DNA of 64,000 bases from G965262015 sp965262015 (GTDB lineage Bacteria > Spirochaetota > Leptospiria > Turneriellales > CBDBES01), in assembly GCA_965262015.1 (NCBI GenBank), contig OZ253494.1, forward strand, positions 372,001 through 436,000, in the 5' to 3' direction. Made by a program: the position numbers and the translations under genes. The notes below the pieces were generated by a model that was not told the origin of the DNA, searched no databases, and saw nothing but the letters and a program-made list of their open reading frames with translations. Below are positions 51,804 to 62,900 of this stretch, in pieces (within the stretch, counting starts at the first letter, position 1; every line of letters begins with the position of its first letter).

Positions 51804-53070
51804 CTAATTCACCTGCAATAACATTTAAAGAACTCATAATCGCAATCATATCTGACAATAAACAGCCTTCCACTTGTTCAGGAAAAGATTGGTAATACCA
51901 AAAGCAAGGTCTTCTAACATGTACACGCCAAGGGGAACGTTGCCCTCTAGAAATTACAGTAAAACCAAGTTCACCATTAGCAGCCTCTGTGGATAAATAA
52001 TGTTCTCCTGGAGGTATTTCAATACCATGCATAATTAGTTTAAAATGGTAGATTAGATCTTCCATAGAAGTATATACCTTATGCTTTTCAGGTAAAAAGA
52101 CATGTGGTAAATCTGCATGATAAGGACCATCTGGTATGTTATCCACAAGTTGTTTTATAATGGTAAGAGATTGTTGCATTTCTTCTATCCTAACTAAAAA
52201 ACGATCATAAACTGAGCCATCTTGACCCACTGGAATATCAAAATCAACTTGATCATAAAACATATAGGGATTGACTTCTCTTACATCAAATGCACAACCT
52301 GTAGCACGTAAATTAGGTCCTGTAAAACCATACTCTAAAGCTCGCTCCTGGCTAATCTTTCCAATTCCTGCCGTTCTATCATAAAAAATACGAGACTTGG
52401 TTAACAGATTATGCGTCTCTTGAATGACTTTAGGGAAACTTTTTACAAATGTCTTTACATCTTTAACAAAATCAGGATAAATATCTTTTTCTAGACCACC
52501 TATTCTACAAAAGGTATTAGTTAACCTAGCGCCAGTGAGTTTATCTAGTATATCATATACTTGTTCACGCTTATGAAACATATATAGGAAAGAAGCAAAG
52601 GCACCCAAATCTACTCCTAGAATACCCATAGAAATAATATGATCAATAATCCGGGACAACTCAGAAATAATCATACGTACCACTGTCACCTTAGCAGGCA
52701 TCTGTATTCCTAGTAATGACTCTACCGTAAGCACCCAACCAATATTATTTAGAGGAGTAGATATATAATTCATCCTATCCGTACAAACCAGAAATTGGTT
52801 ATAATCATAGGTTTCACCTAACTTCTCAAAGCAACGATGTACATAACCTATGTGGCATTCGCATTTTTCAATTGTTTCACCCTTAACAATAATATGATTC
52901 TCTAGAATACCATGTGTTGCTGGATGGGATGGTCCTAAATTAATAGACATCTTACCATCACCTAAATTTTCCACCCTGGCACCTGGGTATTTTGCTCCTA
53001 ACCAGTCAGCCGAAACATCATGATTATTCAAGTTAGTGGAGGTTATGTGATTATTATCAGCGGTATCCAT
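51796..53070 (-). CDS. nuoD: NADH-quinone oxidoreductase subunit D
   Basis: The 49-kDa subunit of complex I, forming the quinone site with NuoB. The 424-residue protein has MSINLGPSHPATHGILENHI, the signature GYVHRCFEKLGETYDYNQFL, RAVMIISELSRIIDHI-like RMIISELSRIIDHIISMG, GPNLRATGCAFDVREVNPYM, and the end HVRRPCFWYYQSFPEQVEGC with DMIAIMSSLNVIAGELDG. It is complete. It has no NuoC fusion; nuoC is a separate gene 31 bases upstream. Confidence 0.97.
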   Translation of the reverse strand: MDTADNNHITSTNLNNHDVSADWLGAKYPGARVENLGDGKMSINLGPSHPATHGILENHIIVKGETIEKCECHIGYVHRCFEKLGETYDYNQFLVCTDRMNYISTPLNNIGWVLTVESLLGIQMPAKVTVVRMIISELSRIIDHIISMGILGVDLGAFASFLYMFHKREQVYDILDKLTGARLTNTFCRIGGLEKDIYPDFVKDVKTFVKSFPKVIQETHNLLTKSRIFYDRTAGIGKISQERALEYGFTGPNLRATGCAFDVREVNPYMFYDQVDFDIPVGQDGSVYDRFLVRIEEMQQSLTIIKQLVDNIPDGPYHADLPHVFLPEKHKVYTSMEDLIYHFKLIMHGIEIPPGEHYLSTEAANGELGFTVISRGQRSPWRVHVRRPCFWYYQSFPEQVEGCLLSDMIAIMSSLNVIAGELDG

Positions 53071-53101
53071 AATATTAAACTACTTAAATTACTACAAATG
53101 A

Positions 53102-53818
53102 TTAGCTGGATGAAAGATTCTTATTCAGTAAATTCTGTATAAGATAATCTTCACCTATACCTTTTAAAGGAAAATCTTTTCTTAAAGGATGTCCTTTAAA
53201 ATTACTGGGCATTAAAATACGTGATAAGTTAGGATGGCCTTCAAAATGGAGTCCCATTAAATCATATACTTCTCTTTCTGGCCAGTTTGCACCAACCCAT
53301 ACAGAAGTCATGGAAGGTACTGTCTCATTCTCATCAATAGGTAGAATAACTTTTATTTTTAAGCCTATAGACGTGGCATTCATTGTTCTAAATAAATACT
53401 GCATTTGAAATCTTTTATTAATATTATTTTTGATATCTTCAGACAAGGGAGAGTTTAAAAAATCAACTGCTGTCAAATCTAATAGAAAAGAATATCCTAG
53501 GGCTTCTTCATTTTTTAATAATGATACCACATCAAATAAATGCTCTTTCTTGGTACAGATAGTAGGTAAATTAGACTGTACTACTTGAATTTGATCTCGG
53601 GTGACTGGATTATCTTTCCATTCAGACAAAACACTAGGCTCTCTCTTAGGTAGTACTTCTTCTTCATAATTAGAAGATAAGAGATTTTCTGGCCAGACTA
53701 CATACTCAACCCATTTAGAAAAAGTAGGATGATTATCTAAATATGTCTTCTGCTCCAACCAGCCTTTCATGTTGGCTATTAGATGCTTTGCTGTATTATT
53801 TTGCCACTCCTTTTTCAT
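53102..53818 (-). CDS. nuoC: NADH-quinone oxidoreductase subunit C
   Basis: The 30-kDa subunit of complex I. The 238-residue protein has an N-terminal extension of about 65 residues, then VVSLLKNEEALGYSFLLDLT. The family signature follows: WVGANWPEREVYDLMGLHFE, GHPNLSRILMP, and GHPLRKDFPLKGIGEDYL near the end. nuoA and nuoB, which usually precede it, are absent: upstream is a gap with an IS1595-type remnant and then genes on the other strand. Confidence 0.95.
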   Translation of the reverse strand: MKKEWQNNTAKHLIANMKGWLEQKTYLDNHPTFSKWVEYVVWPENLLSSNYEEEVLPKREPSVLSEWKDNPVTRDQIQVVQSNLPTICTKKEHLFDVVSLLKNEEALGYSFLLDLTAVDFLNSPLSEDIKNNINKRFQMQYLFRTMNATSIGLKIKVILPIDENETVPSMTSVWVGANWPEREVYDLMGLHFEGHPNLSRILMPSNFKGHPLRKDFPLKGIGEDYLIQNLLNKNLSSS

Positions 53819-53971
53819 GTACGCCCATGTTAGCTAATAATGATTATATAGTGTCAATCAGATTATTATAGAAACTTGTGAATTAGGTAATTATGTTTAT
53901 ACGTGCTTGACCTTATGATATATTTATATATGTACATTTATGAAGACAAACATAAATACCAATAAGAATAT
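53819..53971. other. Gap upstream of nuoC
   Basis: AT-rich with no open frame. The nuoC promoter should lie here; no strong -35/-10 pair stands out on minus. Confidence 0.35.
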
Positions 53972-54165
53972 ATGGCAAGCCATCTCAACTATTTTAAGCT
54001 AATGGAAAAGTTTTCAATTGATGAGAAGTTTATAGAATATTTTACAGATACGCATTACTCGAATGGTGTCTAATATAACAAGCGTAATAGCGACAAGGTT
54101 TACAGAAAAAAAGACAGACAAAAGCATTATGCATGCAATCAATGTAAGTACATATAAACATAATT
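53972..54165 (+). pseudogene. IS1595-type transposase N-terminal remnant
   Basis: Plus-strand reading from the ATG at 53972: NYFKLMEKFSIDEKFIEYFT, DTHYSNGV, a stop, then NKRNSDKVYRKKDRQKHYAC and NQCKY. This matches the layout of IS1595-type transposases: a leading helical part, a W-P-G-V-like turn, a lost CPxC, then R-x-Y-x-C-x-x-C of the zinc ribbon. The first Cys pair is lost at the stop and no DDE domain follows. Confidence 0.65.
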
Positions 54166-54245
54166 CCCCCGATTTTCAATATTTTCTCTACGTAATTTTT
54201 TTACTCTATACAAAATATCATAGAACCAGACTGTAAAGGAATCTT

Positions 54246-55229
54246 ATGGTACAAAGTAAGGATATTACAATTCCATTAGATTTTGGTACAATTGCTGCCA
54301 AGGCATGGGGCGATGAATCAGGGCAACCTGTTTTGGCCTTACATGGGTGGTTAGATAATGCCTCTACGTTTGATCTACTTATACCCATTCTTTTGGAAAA
54401 AAATCCTAACTTGTATTTTGTAGCTATGGATTTTCCTGGACATGGCCTATCCGATCACATACCGCCCAATTATAGTATGAATTTTATGGAATATGTGGGT
54501 TGTGTCTTGGCCGTTTTAGATAAACTCCAGTGGACTAAAGATATAATTTTATTGGCTCATTCTATGGGTTCTAGTGTAGCCGTATTGGTAGCTGGCATAC
54601 ACTCCACTAGGTTTAGGCAACTTATTTTATTAGAGGGTAATGGACCTTATTCACATCTAGATCAGTATGCATCCCAGTCTTATCGAGACTATTGGACGGG
54701 GAGAGTAAAATACGCCCACCAGTCCAATAACAGGATATATAGCCAGAGAGGAATGGAAAAGATCATACGCATGCGCCAAATTTCAGGTAGCCGTTTAAAG
54801 ATTAACAAACATAGTAGTGTGAATCTATTTGTTAAGTTATGGAAAAAAGTTTTTACGAAATCTCCTAAGCCTCTACCTAAAACAGTTTTATCCTACGAAT
54901 CAGCTAAGCGATTAATTACTAGGAATATGAGACATGTAAAGGACAACCAATATATATGGCGTACGGATCCTAGATTACGTGTAGCATCTGCTATATTTTT
55001 AACAGAAAAGCAAGTAGAATCTTTTATTCAAGACATTCAAGCACCAGTTTGCATACTATTTGCTGAAGATAGCCCCTTTTATATTCTGTTTTCTGATTCA
55101 TTTAGTGGACGGTCACGTCATTTTAAAAATTTAAAAGTGATTTTCTGTCAACGTGGTGGTCATCATGTTCATATGCATGAACCAAAAATGGTGGCAAAAT
55201 ACATAGAACCGTTATTCTTTCATTCATAA
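54246..55229 (+). CDS. Alpha/beta-fold hydrolase
   Basis: A 327-residue cytoplasmic hydrolase of unknown substrate. It has the oxyanion motif ALHGWLDNASTFDLLIPILL, FVAMDFPGHGLSDHI, the nucleophile elbow LLAHSMGSSVAVLVAG (Ser in HSMGS), a helical cap (about 135-240), and the late His in QRGGHHVHMHEPKMVAKYIE. The catalytic acid is probably Asp or Glu in ILFAEDSPFYI. The HGWLDNAxxF form is common in serine-hydrolase-like esterases. It has AAAGGA six bases before the ATG and is followed by mfd. Confidence 0.88.
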   Translation: MVQSKDITIPLDFGTIAAKAWGDESGQPVLALHGWLDNASTFDLLIPILLEKNPNLYFVAMDFPGHGLSDHIPPNYSMNFMEYVGCVLAVLDKLQWTKDIILLAHSMGSSVAVLVAGIHSTRFRQLILLEGNGPYSHLDQYASQSYRDYWTGRVKYAHQSNNRIYSQRGMEKIIRMRQISGSRLKINKHSSVNLFVKLWKKVFTKSPKPLPKTVLSYESAKRLITRNMRHVKDNQYIWRTDPRLRVASAIFLTEKQVESFIQDIQAPVCILFAEDSPFYILFSDSFSGRSRHFKNLKVIFCQRGGHHVHMHEPKMVAKYIEPLFFHS

Positions 55230-55267
55230 TCCTTTGTATGCCTTAAAATTACATTTGTGTATTAAGG

Positions 55268-58200
55268 TTGTATGCGGAGTTACATTTGCTTCAAGAATTG
55301 ATTGATTCGTTTTGTCATCATTATTCTTCAATAGTGCAAAATGATGATGATATAAAGCACATTCATTTTTCTTGGTTATCATTATTGATAGTGACTATTC
55401 TATCAAATCATAATACAGAGAAACACCATATCATTTTATTCTCTTCTCAGGCACAAGCGGAGCAAATGTACTTAGAAGTTGAATTTTTTTTACAGAATAT
55501 AGAGGATCTAAAAATATGTAAATACCAGCCCATGCTTTTACCCGTTAGTCGGTTAATAAATAGTGAACGACACCATTCTAATAAACACCACGTCATTCGT
55601 ACCCTTTATAATATAGTACATACTACCCACACATGTTTATTTACTTCTATTGATGCCATTGTACAAAAATTACCTGGAAAAGATATTTATCTAGAACAAG
55701 CTTATACTCTTTTCACTGGCCAAAAACAGACATTAAAGGACATACACAATTATGTAATCCAGCATAATTACCAACGCATGGATATAGTAGAACAAATATA
55801 TGATTATAGTATTAAAGGGAGCATCATTGATATATTTTGCCCTACATATGAAATGCCTCTACGTATAGATGTGTATGATGGTATAGTAGATTCGATACGT
55901 TTTTTTAATATAAAAGAACAAATCTCTCATGAGAAAGTAGACAAGGTAGTTTTATTATCCCAACTATTGTATCCCGAAGATACGGTTCTAGTAGATCTAT
56001 TTTCTTATTACGGCAAAAAACCTTACATGATTACATGGGATAGGGATGTAGTCCAAAATAGATATAGTGATTTTTTAGATGAGCAACAATTATTATTTTC
56101 CCAATTTCAAGATTTAGTCAAGGATCCAAATAAGTTTTTTTTAAGAGAAGAAGAAATATTACCCATCCTGGAACTATCTAGAAACATAACCTATCGCTCT
56201 ACAAATACAAACTCTATTTCATTCCAGACAAAGCTTGTTAAGAAGTATAAAGGCGTGGTATCCCAATTTTTAGAAGACCTAGACAAAGAATATAAAGATT
56301 TCAATGTATTTATATCTACAAATAGTACAGAACAGCACAAGCGTCTTATGACGTTAATAAAAAGTTATTTTGCCAAAAAGCCTACTTCAATTCACATGGT
56401 GCAAACACCCATTCATGAAGGTTGCATTTGGGGTAATAACCTTATATTGACTAGCTATGATATTTTAGGTAAAACAAATAAGGAACTTAATTTTACTAAA
56501 TATAAAACCACTATGATTACGGATCTTCTACATCTAGAAGTAGAAGACTATGTTGTCCATATCGATTACGGTATTGGTCGTTTTCTAGGCTTTAAAAGAA
56601 TAACAATCCGTAATATAGAAAAAGATTTTATTACAATTGAATATGCAGATAACAAGCTTTTTATACCCATTGAAAAATTATCTCTAATACATCGCTATAT
56701 TGGTTCAAGTACTCATCCTAGACTAGATTTTTTAGGTAAGCGGTCTACATGGAAACATACCAAAGAGCAAGCACAAAAAGATGTTGAAAAGTTAGCCCAA
56801 GAGCTTTTACATCTATACGCTTGCAGAGAAAAATCACAAGGTATTATTTATCCCAAAGATAGTGTTTTTCAAGAAGAGTTTGAAGCCTCTTTTGAATATG
56901 AAGAAACCCCAGACCAATTGCAAGCGATTAAAGATGTTAAACATGACATGGAGAGTAGTAAGCCCATGGACAGATTATTATGTGGTGACGTTGGTTTTGG
57001 CAAAACAGAAGTAGCTATTCGTAGTGCTTTTAAATCTGCCATGGCAGGTAGACAGGTTGCTCTTTTATGTCCAACAACCATACTATGTTTACAACATTAT
57101 AAAAATTTTTCTGTTCGATACCACAATTATCCAATATCTATTGCCTCATTATCTAGATTTAGCTCTAATGTGGAAAAGAAAGATATTATAGAAAAATTAA
57201 AATTAGGTAAAATTGATATTGTTATTGGTACCCATTCACTATTATCTGAAAAAATTTCTTTTGCTTCTCTTGGTTTATTAATTATTGATGAAGAACAAAA
57301 ATTCGGGGTGCAACATAAAGAGACCATCAAAAAAATGAAAGAAAATATTGATACCCTAACTATGACCGCCACTCCCATACCACGTACCTTACATTTTTCT
57401 CTAAGTAGCTTACGAGACATTAGTTTAATTACTACTCCTCCTTTAAATAGGCTAAAAGTAGAAACTTATGTTTTATCTGATGATGATGCGGTATTGCGAA
57501 TGGCTGTATTACGTGAGCTTGAACGCAAAGGACAAGTATATATTATATACAATCAAGTAGAAACTATTCAAATACAATACAAGAAAATACAAAATTTATT
57601 TCCTAATGAAAAGATTGCTGTTTTACATGGCCAAATGAAAGAGCATGATATTGAAAATATCATGCTTAATATGTACCAAGGTACATATAGCATCTTATTA
57701 TCAACCAATATTATTGAATCAGGTATTGATATACCTAACGTAAATACACTAATTGTCCTCAACGCACATCGTTTTGGTTTATCCCAATTATATCAATTAA
57801 AAGGTAGGGTTGGTAGATCAAATAGACAGGCATGGTCTTATTTTTTTTATTCTCCCAAACAAGTATTAACAGATAGTGCCCAGCGAAGATTAAATACTTT
57901 AGAAGAATATGATGATCTAGGTTCTGGCTTTGCAGTGGCCATGAAAGATCTAGAGATTCGAGGGGCGGGCAATCTACTAGGCAAAGAACAAAGTGGTAAT
58001 ATCATGGTAGTGGGCTTGGAGGTTTATATGACGATGTTGCGTGAGAAAATTGCAAAGCTTCGTCACAAAGAAAATACATACAATACACAAGAGACTAATG
58101 TAATGATCATGCAAGATTTTTACATTCCTGATACCTATATTAATGATGCCCGACAAAAAATGGAGTTTTATAAAAAAATTCTTTCAGCTCGAGATATAAA

Positions 58201-58567
58201 TACCATAGATACGATTAAGAATCATATGACTGATAGATTTGGTCAACTACCTGATGTTATGATAAATATACTCTCGTACCAAAAAATATTCATTATGGGT
58301 AATTTACTTGGGTTAGCAGAAATTAAATGGGATGGAAATGACTTTATGATTATGGCATCCGCAAAATCCCAATATTCCATAGAAGTATTAAATACACTTA
58401 TCAGAGAAAAAAAGCTATTAGTCAAACCTAAGAACCCTCAGATGGTTTATATTAATATCTATCAAACTACAAAAAGAGATATTTTACAATATGCCTATGA
58501 AATGTTAGTGTTATTAGCACTAAATAAACCCATTAGCACAGAAAATGCATTACACGCAGGCATTTAA
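55268..58567 (+). CDS. mfd: Transcription-repair coupling factor Mfd
   Basis: Moves stalled RNA polymerase off damaged DNA and recruits UvrA. The 1099-residue protein has UvrB-like N-terminal domains (about 1-330), the polymerase-binding CarD-like domain with DYVVHIDYGIGRFLGFKRIT, and the RecG-like translocase with Walker A LLCGDVGFGKTEVAIRSAF near residue 572. DEEQ in LLIIDEEQKFGVQHK, TMTATPIPRTLHFSLS, and the late QLYQLKGRVGRSNRQAWSYF with RGAGNLLGKEQSGNI follow, then the TRCF C-terminal domain. It starts at a TTG (55268); its 3' end overlaps nadC by 23 bases. Confidence 0.96.
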   Translation: MYAELHLLQELIDSFCHHYSSIVQNDDDIKHIHFSWLSLLIVTILSNHNTEKHHIILFSSQAQAEQMYLEVEFFLQNIEDLKICKYQPMLLPVSRLINSERHHSNKHHVIRTLYNIVHTTHTCLFTSIDAIVQKLPGKDIYLEQAYTLFTGQKQTLKDIHNYVIQHNYQRMDIVEQIYDYSIKGSIIDIFCPTYEMPLRIDVYDGIVDSIRFFNIKEQISHEKVDKVVLLSQLLYPEDTVLVDLFSYYGKKPYMITWDRDVVQNRYSDFLDEQQLLFSQFQDLVKDPNKFFLREEEILPILELSRNITYRSTNTNSISFQTKLVKKYKGVVSQFLEDLDKEYKDFNVFISTNSTEQHKRLMTLIKSYFAKKPTSIHMVQTPIHEGCIWGNNLILTSYDILGKTNKELNFTKYKTTMITDLLHLEVEDYVVHIDYGIGRFLGFKRITIRNIEKDFITIEYADNKLFIPIEKLSLIHRYIGSSTHPRLDFLGKRSTWKHTKEQAQKDVEKLAQELLHLYACREKSQGIIYPKDSVFQEEFEASFEYEETPDQLQAIKDVKHDMESSKPMDRLLCGDVGFGKTEVAIRSAFKSAMAGRQVALLCPTTILCLQHYKNFSVRYHNYPISIASLSRFSSNVEKKDIIEKLKLGKIDIVIGTHSLLSEKISFASLGLLIIDEEQKFGVQHKETIKKMKENIDTLTMTATPIPRTLHFSLSSLRDISLITTPPLNRLKVETYVLSDDDAVLRMAVLRELERKGQVYIIYNQVETIQIQYKKIQNLFPNEKIAVLHGQMKEHDIENIMLNMYQGTYSILLSTNIIESGIDIPNVNTLIVLNAHRFGLSQLYQLKGRVGRSNRQAWSYFFYSPKQVLTDSAQRRLNTLEEYDDLGSGFAVAMKDLEIRGAGNLLGKEQSGNIMVVGLEVYMTMLREKIAKLRHKENTYNTQETNVMIMQDFYIPDTYINDARQKMEFYKKILSARDINTIDTIKNHMTDRFGQLPDVMINILSYQKIFIMGNLLGLAEIKWDGNDFMIMASAKSQYSIEVLNTLIREKKLLVKPKNPQMVYINIYQTTKRDILQYAYEMLVLLALNKPISTENALHAGI

Positions 58568-59441
58568 AAAATTACATAAAAAAGATTACCAACATCTGGT
58601 AAAACAAGCTTTTAAAGAAGATCATGTAAATCATGATGTAACTACTTTAACGATGATCTCTAATAAAATGAAGGGCCAGGCACGTATAATTTCTAAGCAA
58701 TTTTGCGTGATGGCAGGTATAGAAGTTATTGTATATATATTAAAATCTATTGATAAAAATCTAAACATAGAATTTTCTATAGTTGATGGAGATCATGTAA
58801 ACACAGGAGATACAATACTAGAAATACGTGGTAAACTACAAAGTATTTTAGTTGCAGAAAGGGTCGTATTAAATTTTTTAAGTATTTTATGTGGAATTTC
58901 TACACTAACTTATCAAGTCTTGTGTAAAACAAAAAAATGGGGTATTACTCTTTTGGATACACGTAAGACAATACCAGGATGGCGAAATTTATCTAAATAT
59001 GCAGTATATGTTGGTGGGGGTACCAATCACCGTTGGCACTTAGCTGATATGGGAATGATCAAAGATAATCATTGGTCTGCTGTTAAAGATATTTCCAAAG
59101 CTTTGGCTATGTTTACAAAAAAATACCCAAGATTAAAATATCAAATTGAAGTGGATACAATGGAACAGTTAGAACATGCCTTGCAAACATTTCCTTATTG
59201 TATTTTACTAGATAACCTATCCATTAGCCAGATCCATAAAGCGGTTAAAATAATTCATAATTTTAATAAGCGATATAATACAGATATTAAAATTGAGGCG
59301 TCAGGGAACTACACTCCTTATAACGTATATAAATTAAAGTACACTAAAGTAGACTATGTAAGTATGAGTTATATTACAATGAATTTTAATCCGATTAATT
59401 TTAGTATGGAAATACTAAATATGTATTCTACTAATAAATAA
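58545..59441 (+). CDS. nadC: Nicotinate-nucleotide pyrophosphorylase (quinolinate phosphoribosyltransferase)
   Basis: Turns quinolinate and PRPP into nicotinate mononucleotide for de novo NAD synthesis. The 298-residue protein has KEDHVNHDVTTLTMISNKMK, VAERVVLNFLSILCGISTLT, the substrate-binding LLDTRKTIPGWRNLSKYAVY, GGGTNHRWHLADMGMIKDNH, and IEVDTMEQLEHAL with YCILLDNLS. All conserved Arg, Lys and His segments are present. The ATG overlaps the end of mfd, so translation is coupled. nadA and nadB are not in the window. Confidence 0.95.
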   Translation: MHYTQAFKKLHKKDYQHLVKQAFKEDHVNHDVTTLTMISNKMKGQARIISKQFCVMAGIEVIVYILKSIDKNLNIEFSIVDGDHVNTGDTILEIRGKLQSILVAERVVLNFLSILCGISTLTYQVLCKTKKWGITLLDTRKTIPGWRNLSKYAVYVGGGTNHRWHLADMGMIKDNHWSAVKDISKALAMFTKKYPRLKYQIEVDTMEQLEHALQTFPYCILLDNLSISQIHKAVKIIHNFNKRYNTDIKIEASGNYTPYNVYKLKYTKVDYVSMSYITMNFNPINFSMEILNMYSTNK

Positions 59442-59489
59442 AATATATTATTATCTCTAACTCTACATGGTTTTGATGCTTATATATGG

Positions 59490-59580
59490 AAATTTAATTC
59501 CAGAATCAGGCAGTTCAATTTACTATAAACTTTGCCATTTTTCTTAAAAACAAACAAAAGTTAAGGGGGAAAATAAATAA
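59490..59580 (+). mobile_element. IS30-type left-end fragment
   Basis: TTAATTCCAGAATCAGGCAG and the following bases, up to CTTAAAAACAAACAAAAGTTAAGG-like sequence, align with 8365-8440 of the first IS30 copy. Transposase sequence does not follow. Confidence 0.55.
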
Positions 59581-59608
59581 ACATCCATTACAAGCAACGG
59601 ATGTTTAT
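59571..59608 (-). terminator. Possible terminator of the NHL lipoprotein gene
   Basis: Perfect 10-base arms, ATAAACATCC at 59577-59586 and GGATGTTTAT at 59599-59608, with a 12-base loop. Read on minus, the stem is followed by a T-rich stretch (TTATTTTCC). It lies about 360 bases after the lipoprotein stop, beyond IS debris, so its use is uncertain. Confidence 0.4.
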
Positions 59609-59660
59609 CAGAAAATATGAGTTATATTGGTAAGTCAGCTCTATAGATGGACAGTCTAAG

Positions 59661-59830
59661 TTTCATTTTGAAGTACAAAAATTAGCCTCACTCTTTTAAT
59701 ACCTCATTAGGTATTAAGTGACTTAATACTTTTCTTGGTCTTGAGTTAATTTTATACACAATCTCATCAAATTCTTTTTGTGTAATAATATAACCTGAGT
59801 TTTTTGAACCTGCTATGGTACCTCCTTCAG
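59661..59830 (-). mobile_element. IS30-type right-end fragment with transposase C-terminus
   Basis: The end motif TTTTGAAGTACAAAA at 59667-59681 is followed inward, on minus, by IITQKEFDEIVYKINSRPRK and VLSHLIPNEVLK. This matches the end of the 9262-9545 transposase piece. Nothing upstream of that part remains. Confidence 0.7.
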
Positions 59831-59970
59831 AATTTCCTGTTCTTTGCTTTATAATAAGTATTTTGTAAGAAATAATTGAGATAGTATTTATTTAAATCAT
59901 GAGGTAGCAAATTAAATTGTGCTGAAACACCTCACCATATTCATGATGAAGCTCCAAAAGCAAGCTATGA

Positions 59971-62900
59971 TTATTGGGGTATAGTTATCTTGCGGATACG
60001 ATGGTTCTGACTATCTGCCACATATACATTGCCCGCACTATCAACTGCTACGCCATAAGGAGTATTAAATTGTGCCACATTACCCTTGCCATTTATAGAC
60101 CCACTAGTACCAGTACCCGCCAACGTGCTAACTACGCCTGTAGATGTTACCTTGCGGATACGATGGTTGTCACTATCTGCCACATATACATTGCCCGCAC
60201 TATCAACCACTACACCATAAGGATAATTAAACTGTGCTACATTACCTGCACCATCCCTGCACGTGATGGTAGTGCCAGTAGTACCAGGACATGGAGTACC
60301 CGTAATGCCCCCACCCGCCAACGTGCTAACCACACCACCAGGTGTTATCTTACGGATACGATGGTTTCTAAGATCAGCCACATATACATTACCATCACTA
60401 TCAACCGCTACACCACTAGGAGCATTAAATTGTGCTGAACCAGCCATGCCATCCGTATCATCCATAAACCCACTAGTACCAGTACCTGCCAACGTGCTAA
60501 CCACACCACCAGACGTTATCTTCCGGATACGATGGTTTTCAAGATCTCCCACATATACATTGCCATCACTATCAATCGCTACACTATATGGCTCGTTAAA
60601 TTGTGCATCTGTACCGGTGCCATCCCTGCATGTGCCGGTAGTACTACCGGCACATGCAGTACCCATAGTAGTAGTGCCCCCACCTGCCAACGCGCTAACC
60701 ACCTTTGCAGGGGTTATTTTACGGATACGGTGGTTCTGACTATCTGCCACATATACATTGCCCGCACTATCAACCGCTACACCATAAGGATCGTTAAATT
60801 TTGCATCTGTACCGGTGCCATCTTTGCAGGTTTCTCCAATTGTTGTGGAGATTATCGGGGTAGTAGTGCCGCATTCAGTAGCAGTAGCAGTCACCCCTCC
60901 CGCATCACCACCCGCCAAGGTACTAACCACCTTTGCAGGGGTTATCTTACGGATACGATGGTTACTAGTATCCCCCACATATACATTGCCCACACTATCA
61001 ACTGCTACACCAATAGGAAAATTAAATTGTGCCATATTACCCATGCCGTCCGTAAACCCATCAGCACCAGTACCCGCCAAGATCTCAACAGAAACTATTT
61101 CTGCACAGGTTTCATCATTTTTTAACGCATAATAACTATCACAAGAATCACATTTTTCTATATTAGCAGTAGGAACCTTTACCGTTGAAGTGATACCATT
61201 CACACATTCAACAGGATTGAATTGCCCACAAAGATTGCCATTTTTATCAAAACCACTATTACAAGAAACACACTTTTCTGTGTTGGCGGTAAAAACCTTT
61301 GCTATTGAGGCAACACCATTCGTACAAATAGGATCGAGCTCTTTTCTGCAAAGTTCACTATCCAAACCAAAACCACTATCACAAGAAACACATTTTTCTG
61401 TGTTGGCGGTAAAAAGCTTTGCTGTTGAGGCCGTACCATTCGTACAAATGGGATCAATGGTGGGGATTTTTGTGATTATCTTACGGATACGATTGTTACC
61501 AAGATCTGTCACGTATACATTATTTACACCATCAACCGTTACTCCACCAGGCCGATTAAATTGTGCTAAACTACCTGTGCCATCCCTGCACGTGATGGTA
61601 GTGCCAGTAGTACCAGGACATGGAGTACCCGTAGTAGTAGTGCCTCCACCCGCCAACGTACTAACCTCACTCGTTGTACCAGACACCGTTATCTTACGGA
61701 TACGATGATTACTCTGATCTGCCACATATATAACCCCCGCACTATCAACCGCTACACCATTAGGAGCATTAAATTGTGCTATATTACCCATGCCATCCAT
61801 AAAATCTCCTCCCGCAGTACCATTATCCTTAATACCAGTACCTGCCAACGTACTAACCTCACTCGTTGTACCGGACACCGTTATCTTACGGATACGATGA
61901 TTACTCTGATCTGCCACATATATAACCCCCGCACTATCGACCGCTACTCCATAAGGATTACTAAATTGTGCTATATTACCCGCACCATCCATAAACCCTC
62001 CTCCCACAGTACCATCATCCTTAATACCAGTACCTGCCAATGTACTAACCACACCACCAGACGTTATCTTACGGATACGGTGGTTCTGACTATCTGCCAC
62101 ATATATATTTCCTGACTTATCAACCGCTACACCAGTAGGATACCTAAATCTTGCTGAACCAGTCATGCCATTCGTATCATCCATAAACCCAGCAACACCA
62201 GTACCCGCCAATGTGCTAACCACACCCATTGATGTTACCTTACGGATACGATGGTTCTTCCGATCTGCTACATATAAATTATTACTTGTATCAAATACCA
62301 AACCAGTAGGTTGATCAAAACTACCTGCACCATGATTACTAAAAGCTATGGCATCCAATGTACCTACGAAGGTTGTAGTTACACCGTCAGATTTTATCTT
62401 ACGTATTATATGATTACCATCTGAAACATAAATGTCCCCTAAACGATTTGTTACAATACCACGAGGCTGATCAAATTGAGTTAGTGTACCAAGACCATTA
62501 TTATTACCATCCGTACCATCCCCTGCAATGGTAATAACACAAGGTGGTGGTATATGCTTTAAGCTAAGTTGCAGGGTTTCCATGTTACCATCAAGGTTTT
62601 CTATGCTTAATTGGATGGTTTTTATCTCACAGCGTAATTGTTTTTTTACGGTTAGGCTAATATCTATCTGATTTGTTCCTGCTGGCATTTCAATGATATT
62701 TTTTACATGATGATTGGGATAGTTTGGTGTATGTAAAACAAATGGCTTTGTTGCGAATGCGTAATCACGAGGTGCAAATGCTGTTCCACTCACAAGAAAC
62801 CTGACCCTTCTGGAATACTTTAAGATTTCATTAGCCCTAATGCGTATTGTATGGGTACCTGTGTCTATTATAGTTGTTTCTGTGGCAAATCGAAAATAAG

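Noticed and set aside
59974..62115. Open frames on plus over the NHL gene
   Set aside because: They are antisense to conserved NHL units and have no domain or start signal of their own.
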